From contig NC_009485.1 of the NCBI RefSeq assembly GCF_000015165.1, forward strand, positions 3,553,501 through 3,617,500: a stretch of DNA of 64,000 nucleotides. Reading direction: 5' to 3'. The notes beneath the pieces were generated by a model, which saw only the letters and a list, made by a program, of their open reading frames with translations, did not search any database and was not told the origin of the DNA. The DNA is from Bradyrhizobium sp. BTAi1. Lineage in GTDB: Bacteria > Pseudomonadota > Alphaproteobacteria > Rhizobiales > Xanthobacteraceae. A program made the translations under genes and the position numbers. Below, in pieces: positions 1-8,577 of this stretch; the first letter of the stretch is position 1, and each line of letters begins with the position of its first letter.

Positions 1-1
1 C

Positions 2-331
2 AACCAGCGAGACTGGGATGGCCTGCGCGCGCTGCTGGCCCACGACGTCAAACTGCAGCAGTCCGGTCATCCCATCCGGATCGGCTCGGCTGATGTCGGC
101 ATGTTCTTCGGCATCTATGCCGGGGTCGGGGGCGTGTGGCTGGCGCCCGCCTGGCTCGAGGGCCGGGAGGTGATCGCCGTGTTCGAACGCAGCGATGATC
201 AGACGCCCGGCTACGTCATGTGGCTCGACTGGCGCGACGGCAAGATCAGTTACATCCGCGACTATCGCTACGTCCGCTATGTCATCGCCGACGCCGAGCT
301 GGTGCTCGGACCGCTTGCTCACATAGCTTGA
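2..331 (+). CDS. ECF-type RNA polymerase sigma factor, C-terminal part
   Basis: The reading frame is open from the left edge and ends at TGA 329-331, so only the last 109 residues are present. They match the SnoaL-like C-terminal extension of SigJ-type ECF sigma factors: a start like NQRDWDGLRALLAHDV, then VGMFFGIYAG, and a closing stretch DYRYVRYVIADAELVL. The sigma2 and sigma4 DNA-binding regions must lie outside the window. In such factors the extension is thought to modulate sigma activity in place of a classical anti-sigma factor. Family assignment is by recognition of this tail; the subgroup is not determined. Confidence 0.75.
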   Translation, partial: NQRDWDGLRALLAHDVKLQQSGHPIRIGSADVGMFFGIYAGVGGVWLAPAWLEGREVIAVFERSDDQTPGYVMWLDWRDGKISYIRDYRYVRYVIADAELVLGPLAHIA

Positions 332-346
332 CCAGCGACTGGTACA

Positions 347-778
347 TCACATCCCAGGCGGCATCTTGTCGAACACCGGAAGCTCGCTGGACGGGGCATC
401 CCAACTCGGCGCCCGCATCGCCCAGACGTGCATCTGCGGCTTGAACACTTCAAGGTCATCCAGGCTCGATGCCCGGAGGAACAGAAGGCCGGGCATCGCC
501 GGGTTCTTCGAGAACACCGGTGCGCCGCATTCCGGGCAGAACGCGCGCGTCACGAGATTGCCGCTGGCCGACGGCCGGACATAGGCCTTCGTCTCCCCTG
601 TGATGGCGATCTCATCCGCTGAAACCGCGAGGTGGGATGAATGCCCGGTGCCGCTGGTGCGCCGGCAGTCTTCGCAATGGCAGTGGCCCGCCATCATGGG
701 CTCAGCGCTGCAGGTATAGCGGACGCTGCCGCAGAGGCAGCCGCCGGAAAATGTCGTCGTCAAGGCGTGGGCTCCCAT
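347..778 (-). CDS. GFA family protein (glutathione-dependent formaldehyde-activating-like)
   Basis: A 143-residue protein with the zinc-binding Cys pattern of the GFA/CENP-V fold: CLCGSVRY near residue 15, HCHCEDCRRTSG near 33-44 and FCPECGAPVF near 80-90. Only some members handle S-hydroxymethylglutathione; most are uncharacterised small-thiol or zinc proteins, so the substrate is unknown. It is transcribed divergently from the TetR regulator at 879, and a perfect palindrome lies between the two starts. It is therefore the obvious target of that regulator. Confidence 0.85.
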   Translation of the reverse strand: MGAHALTTTFSGGCLCGSVRYTCSAEPMMAGHCHCEDCRRTSGTGHSSHLAVSADEIAITGETKAYVRPSASGNLVTRAFCPECGAPVFSKNPAMPGLLFLRASSLDDLEVFKPQMHVWAMRAPSWDAPSSELPVFDKMPPGM

Positions 779-815
779 TCGAGATTTGTTGATGGACCTC
801 CACTGATGCCTTCCG

Positions 816-843
816 GCAGAATATGTTCAAGAACATATTCTGC
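816..843. promoter_or_regulatory. Perfect 28-bp inverted repeat, probable TetR operator
   Basis: The arms GCAGAATATGTTC (816-828) and GAACATATTCTGC (831-843) are exact reverse complements separated by AA. The repeat lies between the divergent GFA gene (start 778) and the TetR gene (start 879), where an autoregulatory TetR operator is expected. Assignment to this regulator is inference from position and symmetry. Confidence 0.8.
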
Positions 844-878
844 GCTGGTGCTAGTGCTGCGACCGGAGGCGTCTCACC

Positions 879-1484
879 TTGCCCTATCGACCGGAACACA
901 AGGCGGAAACACGCGCACGTATCGTCGAGAATGCGCGCCTGCTCTTCAACCGGCATGGTTATGACAACGTGACCATCGACATGGTGATGGAGGCTGCGTC
1001 GCTCACGCGTGGCGGATTCTACGGTCATTTCCGAAACAAGCAGGAGCTGTTCGCAGCGGCGGTGGCCAGCTTCCTGATGGGCCGCGGCGCGCGCTGGCGC
1101 GCCGAGGCCGGCGTCAATCCTGCCGACCCGGCGCTGGAGGATGCTGCAAACATGCTCCGCAGCTATCTTTCGCCCGCGCATCTCGATGATCTCGAAGGCC
1201 AATGCCCGATGATCGCCCTGCCGTCGGATGTCGCAAGAGCGGAGCCGCAGGTTCAGACGGCCTATCAGCACCTGCTGCAGGCCATGATCGGACTTTACGA
1301 GCGGTCCATGCCCGAGACCCGTGAAGACCGCCGTACGACCGCCCTGGCACTTGCGGCGCTGAGCGTCGGCGGGATGGTTCTCGCCCGGACGATTCCCGAC
1401 GCGGCGCTTGCCGCCGAGGTCCGCGACGCCGCGTTCAGGAAGGCGCTCGGGATGCTGTCGCTGAATGCGAAGATGGCCGGCTGA
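879..1484 (+). CDS. TetR/AcrR family transcriptional regulator
   Basis: A 201-residue one-component repressor. Residues 1-60 hold the helix-turn-helix signature: RIVENARLLFNRHGYDNVTI, then ASLTRGGFYGHFRNKQELF. The C-terminal ligand domain contains the pattern CPMIALPSDVAR seen in a common proteobacterial TetR subgroup. The start is TTG at 879, supported by GGAGG at 865-869. It probably represses itself and the divergent GFA gene through the palindrome at 816-843. The inducer is unknown; a reactive aldehyde or electrophile would fit the neighbour but is speculation. Confidence 0.9.
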   Translation: MPYRPEHKAETRARIVENARLLFNRHGYDNVTIDMVMEAASLTRGGFYGHFRNKQELFAAAVASFLMGRGARWRAEAGVNPADPALEDAANMLRSYLSPAHLDDLEGQCPMIALPSDVARAEPQVQTAYQHLLQAMIGLYERSMPETREDRRTTALALAALSVGGMVLARTIPDAALAAEVRDAAFRKALGMLSLNAKMAG

Positions 1485-1611
1485 AGCTTGAACCTGCTGT
1501 CGCAAGCCGTGCTTCGGCGAAAACCCCCCGCTTCACATCCTTGTGTCGTTTAGGAAGGAGCGGGGGCTGGTAGCTCCGATCCCCGAAGCTCGAGCACAGC
1601 TGGGAATGATC

Positions 1612-2463
1612 TCAGCTGGCGAAGCTCGCCTTGATTTCGGCCGCGACTGTGGCGGCGTTCTCGTCGAGAACGAAATGGCCGGCATCGAGCCAGACGAGGC
1701 GGGCGTCGGGCAGATCGGCGAGGTAGGCCTCGGCGCCGGCGGGGACGAAGAACGGATCGTTCTTGCCCCACACGATCAACGTCTTCGGGCGGTGGTTGCG
1801 GAAGGCCTGGTGCCAGCTGTCGTAGAGCGCGACGTTGGTCTTTGTAATCCTCAAGCAGATTCAGATGCGCTTTACCGTGGCCGCCACGGTCGAGCAGCGC
1901 CTGATCGTGCGTCCAATTGTCGGGACTGATGGCTTCGACATTGCGGGCGCCGACCTGATACTGGTACTTGGTCGTGTCTGCGGAAAGAAGCCCGCGGGCG
2001 GCGGCTTCGCTGGCGGCATCGCGCTTCTCCCACAACGGCAGGAGATCTGCGCCGGCATCTCGCCCACACCTGCCATATAGGCATTGGTGTTCTGGATGAC
2101 GAAGCCGGCGACGGCCTTCGGATTGCGCGTGAACAGCCGGAAGCCGACCGGGCCACCGTAGTCCTGCATGTAGAGAATGTAGGAGCTCAGTTCGAGCTGC
2201 TCGATCAGCCCTGCCACATGCGCGGTCAGGTTTTCGAAGCTGTAGTCGAACTCGGCGACCGATGGCGCATCCGAATGACCGAAGCCGATGTAGTCGGGCG
2301 CGATCACATGGAAACGATCGGCCAGCAGTGGAATAAGGTCTCTGAACATGAAGCTGCTCGTCGGAAAGCCGTGCAGCAGGACAAGGGTCGGACGGGTTGG
2401 ATCGCCGGCTTCGCGATAGAACACCTTGCGGTCATGGACGGTGGCGAACTTGTAGAGGGTCAA
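1612..2463 (-). pseudogene. Alpha/beta hydrolase (epoxide hydrolase/dehalogenase type), two frameshifts
   Basis: Three reading frames join into one hydrolase. The first part starts at TTG 2463, with GGAG just upstream, and shows LVLLHGFPTSSFMF, PDYIGFGHSD and the nucleophile elbow YMQDYGGPVG. The middle part in the next frame shows LWEKRDAASEAAARG and PDNWTHDQALLDR. The last part has TLIVWGKNDPFF (acid region) and DAGHFVLDE (catalytic His). The frame changes near 2046, where a base appears lost, and near 1841, where an extra A appears in an A run. All catalytic landmarks survive, so this is either very recent decay or consensus error in the assembly. Confidence 0.8.
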
Positions 2464-2540
2464 GGCGAAAGCTCCGATGAAATGATGAAGTGACGGCTGA
2501 TGCGTGGGGAGAGCAGGTGAGGTCGTCACGCCCCGGCGCG

Positions 2541-3090
2541 TCAGGCGGCCTTGCTGGCTTCGACAACCGGGAAGTCGATCTCGGTGGAACACTTCGTTGA
2601 AGAAGTTGGTCCAGCTGTTCAGCGCGACGTGCTGCACGATCTCGATGATCTCAGCATCGGTGTAGCCGGCGAGCTTCACGGCGGCGAAGTCCTGGTCGGT
2701 GACATGACCACGATGGGTGGCGACCACGGCGGCGAAGCGAACGGCCGCGTCGGCCTTCGGATCGTTCGACGCGCCCTTCCGGTTGGCGGTGATCTCCGCG
2801 TCATCCAGCCTGGCGAGGTTGCGGCCGAAATAGGTCTGGGCCGACAGGCAGTCACTGCAGCCGTTGACTTCGGCCACCGCGAGCGCGATCCGTTCGCGCG
2901 TGGCGGCGGGCAGAGATCCCTTGCCGAGTGCGCCGGACAAAGCGAGATAGCATGCCAGCGCCTGCGGGCTGAGCGCGATCGCGCGGAAAATGTTGGGCGT
3001 CCGGCCGAGTTGCTTGGCGACAGCTTCAAGCTGGGAACGCGAGGCTTCGGGAGCGTCGGCGATGGTGGCAGGGATCTGGAGACGGGTCAT
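2541..3090 (-). pseudogene. Carboxymuconolactone decarboxylase/AhpD-family protein, 3' frameshift
   Basis: An AhpD-like alkylhydroperoxidase fold of about 180 residues. It starts at ATG 3090 (AAGGA upstream) with MTRLQIPATIADAPEASRSQ and carries the core VNGCSDCLSAQTYFGRN with the CxxC redox pair. It continues to QHVALNSWTNFFNEVFH, where the expected TEIDFPVVEASKAA ending is shifted by one base near 2583. As written, the frame instead runs on into the hydrolase downstream and creates an artificial fused protein. The catalytic core is complete and only the tail is affected, so function could persist. The two genes probably formed an operon. Confidence 0.8.
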
Positions 3091-3203
3091 TGGGGGTCCT
3101 TTCATGCAGCCGTGCGGCTGAGGCCCCTGATCTACGCCATTTTTCGGCAAGCCGCTGCGGCAATTTGGCCGAAACGGGGGCTTGGCCAGGTTGCCGTCAT
3201 GGA

Positions 3204-3224
3204 CTATCCCCTCCTGGGGGATAG
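3204..3224. promoter_or_regulatory. Operator-like inverted repeat upstream of the CsoR/RcnR-type gene
   Basis: Arms CTATCCCC (3204-3211) and GGGGATAG (3217-3224) are separated by 5 bases, ending 8 bases before the ATG at 3233. GC tracts flanked by AT bases are the recognised style of CsoR/RcnR/FrmR operators, and a similar site lies upstream of rcnR (16972-16990). Binding by the adjacent regulator is inference. Confidence 0.75.
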
Positions 3225-3232
3225 GATCAAAA

Positions 3233-3514
3233 ATGAAGCAGCATGTTCACGGCAGTCACCCGGATATCGTCAAGCGGCTGAAGCGCGCCGAGGGACATCT
3301 TCGCAGGGTCATGGCGATGTTCGACGACGGCCGTTCCTGCCTTGACCTTGCTCAGCAGCTTCACGCGGTTGAGAAGGCGATTGCCGAGGCCAAAAGGGCT
3401 TTGATTCACGACCACGTCGATCATTGCCTGGATGCGGCCGCCAACGGTGGCGCCCCCGGGAAGACGACCAAGAGCGTGCTCGCCGAGTTCAAGGCGATAT
3501 CGCGATACCTTTGA
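3233..3514 (+). CDS. CsoR/RcnR/FrmR-family metal-sensing repressor
   Basis: A 93-residue all-helical DUF156 repressor: HPDIVKRLKRAEGHLRRVM at the N-terminus, the ligand Cys in FDDGRSCLDLAQQL, then ALIHDHVDHCLD carrying candidate His/Cys ligands. The ligand set differs from the RcnR-type protein at 16685 (GCADVL...EDHIRHH), so the two probably sense different metals or effectors. The ATG at 3233 is chosen because the operator-like repeat at 3204-3224 would lie inside the longer open frame. Its stop overlaps the adaptor start (ATGA at 3514), indicating one operon that encodes the regulator and the efflux pump it controls. Confidence 0.87.
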   Translation: MKQHVHGSHPDIVKRLKRAEGHLRRVMAMFDDGRSCLDLAQQLHAVEKAIAEAKRALIHDHVDHCLDAAANGGAPGKTTKSVLAEFKAISRYL

Positions 3515-4699
3515 TGCGGAGAAATCGCATGGGTTTGGCCACCCGGTCCGCCGGCGCATGTCTCGCCGCTTCGCTCGCTGCAGCCACGCTGGCTTCGCCG
3601 CTCCTTGCGCAGTCAACGCCAGCCAAGCCGGAGCCGAAATCGGCAGTGATCGTCATGGACGACGAGCGCATCAAGCTTGCCGAGATTGACCTCGCCCGGG
3701 CCGTTCCAGCCGCTGTGGCGAGGCGGTTGATCGTCCCCGGCACGATCGTTCCGGACTCCGGACGCGTCGCCCACGTCTCGGTCAAGCTGGCCGGCACCGT
3801 GTCCGAACTGCGCAAGAACATCGGTGACGACGTTGCGAAAGATGACATCGAATGCCGTCCTGGAAAGCCGGGAAGTCGCTGATGCCAAGAGCGAGTATCT
3901 GGCGGCGCGGCTTTCGAACGAACTGCAGCAGGATCTGACCGCGCGTGACAAATCGCTCTGGGAGGGACGGGCGCTCCCCGAGCAGCAGTATGTCAAGTCG
4001 CGCAATGCCGCCGCCCAGAGCGAAATGCGTTTTGCCATCGCGCGCCAGAAGCTGATGGCACTCGGCGTCAATGATTCCGAGATCGCATCGTTGCCACAGG
4101 CCCCTGACGGAACGATGCGCAGCCAAAACATCCGCGCGCCAATCTCCGGGCGGATCGCCGAGAGGAAGGTCGAAGCCGGCGCCGCGGTCGGGCGAGATAG
4201 TCTCGAGACCGAGCTGTTCGTCATCGTCGATCTGAGCCAGGTCTGGGTCGAACTGTCCGTCTCATCGACAGATCTGCCCATGGTGCGGGAAGGCCAGCCG
4301 GTCGCGATCACCCTGCGGGGTATCCCGGAAGCCGGCGAGGCGAAGATCGTTTTCGTCAGTCCGCTGCTCGACAGAGAGACGCGGGCCGCAAGGGTGGTGG
4401 CGTCGCTCCCCAATCCGGACGGCCGATGGCGCCCCGGGTCGTTCGTCACTGCTGCGATCGCTGTCGACCGTCGCGATGTGCCCGTCACCGTTCCGGTGTC
4501 GGCCGTACAGACGGTCGACGGCCGCAAAGCGGTCTTCGTCCGGACGCCCCAGGGGTTCGAAAAGCGCGAAGTCGTGCTCGGAACACGAGATGGCGCGATC
4601 GTCGAGATCATCTCCGGGCTAGCGGCAAGCGAGACGATCGCCGCGACGAATACCTTCTCGCTGAAGGCCGAGCTCGCCAAGCCCAGCGACGATGACTGA
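3514..4699 (+). pseudogene. RND periplasmic adaptor (CzcB/CusB type), frameshifted
   Basis: Membrane-fusion protein of a heavy-metal RND pump. Residues from Met 3529 give a signal peptide (GLATRSAGACLAASLAAATL...PLLAQS). The first frame runs through VSVKLAGTVSELRKNIGDDVAKDD, and the remaining 280 residues continue in another frame from AVLESREVADAKSEYLAARL to the end. The switch is near 3850 and needs one extra or two missing bases. The second part has the lipoyl and beta-barrel pieces (IRAPISGRIAERKVEAGAAV, DLSQVWVELSVSS, PVSAVQTVDGRKAVFV). Loss of the adaptor would disable the intact pump downstream, unless this is a sequencing error. Confidence 0.8.
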
Positions 4700-4701
4700 G
4701 C

Positions 4702-7700
4702 ATGATCGAACGTATCGTCGCGTTCTCCGTTGATCGCCGATGGCTGGTGCTGTTCGCGACGCTCGTCGCCGCAGCGACCGGATTCTGGTCGCTGACACGG
4801 CTGCCGATCGACGCCGTGCCTGACGTCACCAACGTGCAGGTCCAGATCAACGCTGTCGCGCCGGCGCTGACGCCGGTCGAGATCGAGAAGCAGGTGACGG
4901 TCGCGTTGGAGACGGCCCTGGCAGGCATGCCCGGGCTCGAGGGGACACGATCGTTCTCCCGAAACGGTTTCGCGCAGATCACCGCCGTCTTTGCTGATCG
5001 CACTAACATCTATTTCGCGCGACAGCTGGTGACCGAGCGCATCAACGAGGCGAAAGCGAGTCTGCCGCCCGGAGTCGACGTCCGAATGGGGCCGGTCTCG
5101 ACCGGGCTCGGCGAGATCTACTGGTGGTCGGTCGAGTACGAGAAGCCCGGCGCGTCTGCGCCGGTCCGGGACGGAGCGCCCGGTTGGCAGACCGACGGCA
5201 GCTATATCACGCCGGAAGGCGAGCGGCTGACGGACGATTTCCAGCGCACGGTCTACCTGCGGACCGTGCAGGACTGGATCGTGCGCCCGCAGATGAAGAC
5301 CGTTCCCGGCGTCGCCGGAGCGGATGCCATCGGCGGCTTCGTCAAACAGTTTCAGGTGCAGCCGGATCCGGCGAAGCTGATCGGCTACGGGCTGTCGTTC
5401 AAGCAGGTCGTCGACGCGATCGAGGCGAACAATGCCAGCCGCGGCGCCAATTACATCGAGCAGAACGGCGAAGGCTATGTCGTCCGCGCGGCCGGCCGGG
5501 TCGAGAATCTCGAAGACATCGAACAAGTTGTGGTCACGACGCGCGGCGGCGTTCCCGTGCGAGTCAGGGATCTGGCGGAGGTCTCGATCGGAAAGGAATT
5601 GCGGACCGGCAGTGCGAGCATCAACGGACGCGAGGTCGTGCTCGGAACGGCCTTGATGCTGATCGGCGGCAACAGCCGCACCGTTGCCGCGGCGGCCGAT
5701 GCGAAGATCAAGCCGATCAGCAAGACGCTGCCACCCGGCATCTTTGCCCGGACCGTTCTCAACCGCACCGAGCTGGTCGATGCGACGATCTATACGGTCA
5801 GCAAGAATCTGGCCGAGGGCGCGCTGCTGGTGATCGCCGTGCTCTTCCTGCTGCTCGGCAACTTCCGGGCGGCGCTCGTGACCGCGTGCGTCATCCCGAT
5901 CACGATGTTGATGACCGCCACCGGGATGCTGCAGGGGCGCCTCAGTGCGAACCTGATGAGCCTGGGCGCCCTCGATTTCGGCCTCATTGTCGATGGAGCG
6001 GTGATCATCGCGGAGAACAGCCTGCGGCATCTCGCGGAGCGCCAACGCGAGGTCGGCCGTGTGTTGTCGCTGCAAGAGCGCCTGGAGACCGTCAAGACCT
6101 CGACGTCGGAGATGATCCGGCCTTCGGTCTACGGCCAGATCATCATCATCCTGGTCTATACGCCCTTGCTCGCGTTCACGGGCGTCGAAGGCAAGACGTT
6201 CGAGCCGATGGCCCTCACCGTCATGATTGCTCTGGCTTTCGCTTTCATCGTCTCGCTGACCTTCGTCCCGGCGGCTGTGGCGATCACGATCAGCGGTGCG
6301 GTCAAGGAAGGTGAGAACGTCATCGTCCGCTCGCTCAAGCGTCTCTACGCGCCCGTGCTCTCTGGCGCGGTCGCAAGACCTCTGCCGGTGATCGCAGCGG
6401 CTGCGCTGCTGTTCGCCGGCGCCGCGCTGCTGTTCATGCGGCTGGGACAGGAGTTCACGCCCACGCTGGACGAAAAGAACATCGTGATGGAGGTCAAGCG
6501 CGTGCCTAGCACGGCGCTGGCACAATCGCAGGCGATGCAGCTTCTCATCGAACGGCAGATCAGCAAATTGCCTGAGGTCGCGTTCGTGTTCTCGCGGACG
6601 GGAACACCGGATCTCGCCGCCGATCCGATGCCGCCCAGCGCATCCGATACATACATCATCGTCAAGGCGCAGGATGAGTGGCCCGATCCGTCGGCGACCA
6701 AGGAGGACCTGATCAAGAAGATCGAGGCCGAGGCCGTCAAGCTTCCAGGCAACAAGGTCGGCTTCTCGCAGCCGATCGAGATGCGCTTCAACGAGCTGAT
6801 CGCCGGTGTCCGCGAGGATCTCGCGGTCAAAGTGTTCGGCGACGACTTCTCCGAGATGCAGAGAACCGCGGCTCAGATCTCCGACGTCATCCGGAAGATC
6901 GACGGCGCGGAGAGTGTCAAGGTCGAAGAGACCTCAGGTCTGCCCTTTCTCGACATCAAGATCGACAAGGCCGAGATCGCCCGGCGCGGGCTCAGTCTCG
7001 GAGCCGTTCAGGATCTCGTGCAGACCGCGATCGGTGGTACGGATGCCGGCCTGGTGTTCGAGGGCGATCGCCGCTTCCGGATCGTCGTGCGGCTTTCGGA
7101 TGCTGCACGCAATGACATTCCGACGCTGGAAGAGCTGCCGGTGCCGCTGCCGCGAGTCAATTCTGACGCACCGACCGCCTCGGTCCCTCTGCGGACGATC
7201 GCGACGTTCGAGCAGACCACTGGCTACAATCAGATCAGCCGAGAGAACGGTAAACGGCGGGTCGTGACCACAGCGGAAGTCCGCGGCCGTGACATCGGAT
7301 CGCTGGTGGCGGAAGCGCAGGCCAAGGTGGGCGACCAGGTGCGGCTTCCGCCCGGCAGCTATCTGGCATGGGGTGGGCAGTTCGAGAATTTCGCAGTGGC
7401 CCGCCAGCGCCTGGCGTTCGTCGTGCCGGCCGTGTTCGTTCTAATCTATTTGCTGCTGTTCGGCGCGCTCGGCTCTGCGCGGGATGCGTTGCTCGTGTTC
7501 AGTGCCGTGCCACTGGCATTGACCGGCGGTATCGCGGCGCTCTGGCTCCGGGGCATGCCGTTCTCGATCTCGGCCGCGGTCGGCTTCATTGCCTTGTCAG
7601 GTGTCGCGGTGCTGAACGGTCTCGTGATGCTGACGCAGATTCGCAAGCTGATCGCTGACGGCGCGCAGGAACGGGCCGGCATCATCGAGGGGGCATTGAC

Positions 7701-7950
7701 CCGTTTCCGTCCTGTTGCAATGACCGCGCTGGTGGCTTCGTTCGGGTTTGTTCCGATGGCGCTTGCCACCGGCACCGGCGCCGAGGTGCAGAAGCCGCTC
7801 GCTACAGTCGTGATCGGTGGCCTCTTATCGGCGACCCTTCTCACGCTCGTGGTCCTGCCCGCGCTGTATGCGCGCTTTGCCGTCCCGCGCCATCGCCAAC
7901 GGAGTGACCAAGCGAGGCCCGCGCTCATTCACGACCGCGCGGCAGAGTAG
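4702..7950 (+). CDS. Heavy-metal RND efflux permease, CzcA/CnrA type
   Basis: A full-length 1082-residue inner-membrane proton/metal antiporter. It starts MIERIVAFSVDRRWLVLFATL with TM1, followed by a large periplasmic loop, the TM2-6 block, a second loop and TM8-12. The TM4 signature around residue 425 is DFGLIVDGAVIIAEN, the pattern of HME-RND pumps for divalent cations such as Co, Zn, Cd or Ni; the precise metal cannot be read. It begins 2 bases after the adaptor stop and is intact. No outer-membrane channel gene follows, so it would need to borrow a TolC-like partner, for example the one at 46393. Confidence 0.92.
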   Translation: MIERIVAFSVDRRWLVLFATLVAAATGFWSLTRLPIDAVPDVTNVQVQINAVAPALTPVEIEKQVTVALETALAGMPGLEGTRSFSRNGFAQITAVFADRTNIYFARQLVTERINEAKASLPPGVDVRMGPVSTGLGEIYWWSVEYEKPGASAPVRDGAPGWQTDGSYITPEGERLTDDFQRTVYLRTVQDWIVRPQMKTVPGVAGADAIGGFVKQFQVQPDPAKLIGYGLSFKQVVDAIEANNASRGANYIEQNGEGYVVRAAGRVENLEDIEQVVVTTRGGVPVRVRDLAEVSIGKELRTGSASINGREVVLGTALMLIGGNSRTVAAAADAKIKPISKTLPPGIFARTVLNRTELVDATIYTVSKNLAEGALLVIAVLFLLLGNFRAALVTACVIPITMLMTATGMLQGRLSANLMSLGALDFGLIVDGAVIIAENSLRHLAERQREVGRVLSLQERLETVKTSTSEMIRPSVYGQIIIILVYTPLLAFTGVEGKTFEPMALTVMIALAFAFIVSLTFVPAAVAITISGAVKEGENVIVRSLKRLYAPVLSGAVARPLPVIAAAALLFAGAALLFMRLGQEFTPTLDEKNIVMEVKRVPSTALAQSQAMQLLIERQISKLPEVAFVFSRTGTPDLAADPMPPSASDTYIIVKAQDEWPDPSATKEDLIKKIEAEAVKLPGNKVGFSQPIEMRFNELIAGVREDLAVKVFGDDFSEMQRTAAQISDVIRKIDGAESVKVEETSGLPFLDIKIDKAEIARRGLSLGAVQDLVQTAIGGTDAGLVFEGDRRFRIVVRLSDAARNDIPTLEELPVPLPRVNSDAPTASVPLRTIATFEQTTGYNQISRENGKRRVVTTAEVRGRDIGSLVAEAQAKVGDQVRLPPGSYLAWGGQFENFAVARQRLAFVVPAVFVLIYLLLFGALGSARDALLVFSAVPLALTGGIAALWLRGMPFSISAAVGFIALSGVAVLNGLVMLTQIRKLIADGAQERAGIIEGALTRFRPVAMTALVASFGFVPMALATGTGAEVQKPLATVVIGGLLSATLLTLVVLPALYARFAVPRHRQRSDQARPALIHDRAAE

Positions 7951-7980
7951 CGCCCGTTGGCCGGGCAGTTGATCGCTTGG

Positions 7981-8064
7981 AGAACGTTCGTCTTATGCTT
8001 GCAGGTGCGCTACGCGCTGGAAGAGGATGTCTGCGAAGCAGTCGGGGCTCAAGCCGCAGCTTAG
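7981..8064 (+). pseudogene. C-terminal remnant of a hemerythrin-tailed P1B ATPase
   Basis: One frame reads LEEDVCEAVGAQAAA and then stops at TAG 8062-8064. This closely matches the last residues of the intact ATPase ending at 38505 (EEDIYESVAAQAAA), and the DNA is similar through the stop. No upstream part of such a gene is visible between 7950 and 7981. It looks like a leftover 3' end from a deleted or rearranged second copy. The match is short, so chance or a shared small module cannot be excluded. Confidence 0.55.
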
Positions 8065-8129
8065 CCCGACTGGGTCATAACTCATCGTGGCTGGAAACAA
8101 TAGGTCAAGAAGTTGTAATGGCGACTAGG

Positions 8130-8507
8130 CTAGTCGCTGCATGGCGCGTAGTAGCTCTTCATCAGCCGATGACGCGCACCGAGTGAGACAAACTCCTCGT
8201 GAAGGCAGCCATCTCCGTGTTTGAAGCTCTGTTCCGTCTCGCAACGCAAATTCTCGTAGTGAAGCTTGATCCTTCGCGGACGGTCGAGATAGGTGGCGAA
8301 GTAGTGCGCGGCCTGGATGTGTCCGCGACAACGATGCAGCACCTCGTCCTGCACGTCGGGGGGCAGCTGATCGATATGATCAGGGTTCCAAGGACCGTCA
8401 TGCGATCCTGAGCTTGCGCGCGCGAATGCGGCTCCTGCAGGGAGCGCGAGGGGGATCCCCAGGCAAACGGCCAACAACAACACGAGGTGAGAACGTTGTT
8501 TGCGCAT
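8130..8507 (-). CDS. Small secreted protein of unknown function with four cysteines
   Basis: A 125-residue protein starting at ATG 8507 (MRKQRSHLVLLLAVCLGIP...) with a clear signal peptide ending near AGAAFA. The mature part is acidic and His-rich and carries four Cys, in HRCRGHIQAAHYFATYL, LRCETE, DGCLHEE and a final YYAPCSD, suggesting two periplasmic disulfides or metal binding. The style HYFATYLD...IKLHYE recurs in conserved hypotheticals of Bradyrhizobium. No function is known to me. It lies next to the porin gene in the same orientation. Confidence 0.7.
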   Translation of the reverse strand: MRKQRSHLVLLLAVCLGIPLALPAGAAFARASSGSHDGPWNPDHIDQLPPDVQDEVLHRCRGHIQAAHYFATYLDRPRRIKLHYENLRCETEQSFKHGDGCLHEEFVSLGARHRLMKSYYAPCSD

Positions 8508-8577
8508 TGCAACATCCCGGCGCGACTGATTCAACGCGACGAAGCCTACCAGACAATGGTGCGATCGCGCGAAATAA

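Noticed and set aside
1861..3150. Apparent fusion of a decarboxylase-family protein with an alpha/beta hydrolase
   Set aside because: The joint has lost the normal stop by a frameshift near 2583, and the linker sequence is the hydrolase 5' untranslated region read as protein.
3613..6525. 970-residue open frame on the minus strand
   Set aside because: It lies antisense to the intact RND pump and adaptor, is dominated by Arg/Asp/His repeats and has no family resemblance; it is a product of GC-rich codon third positions.
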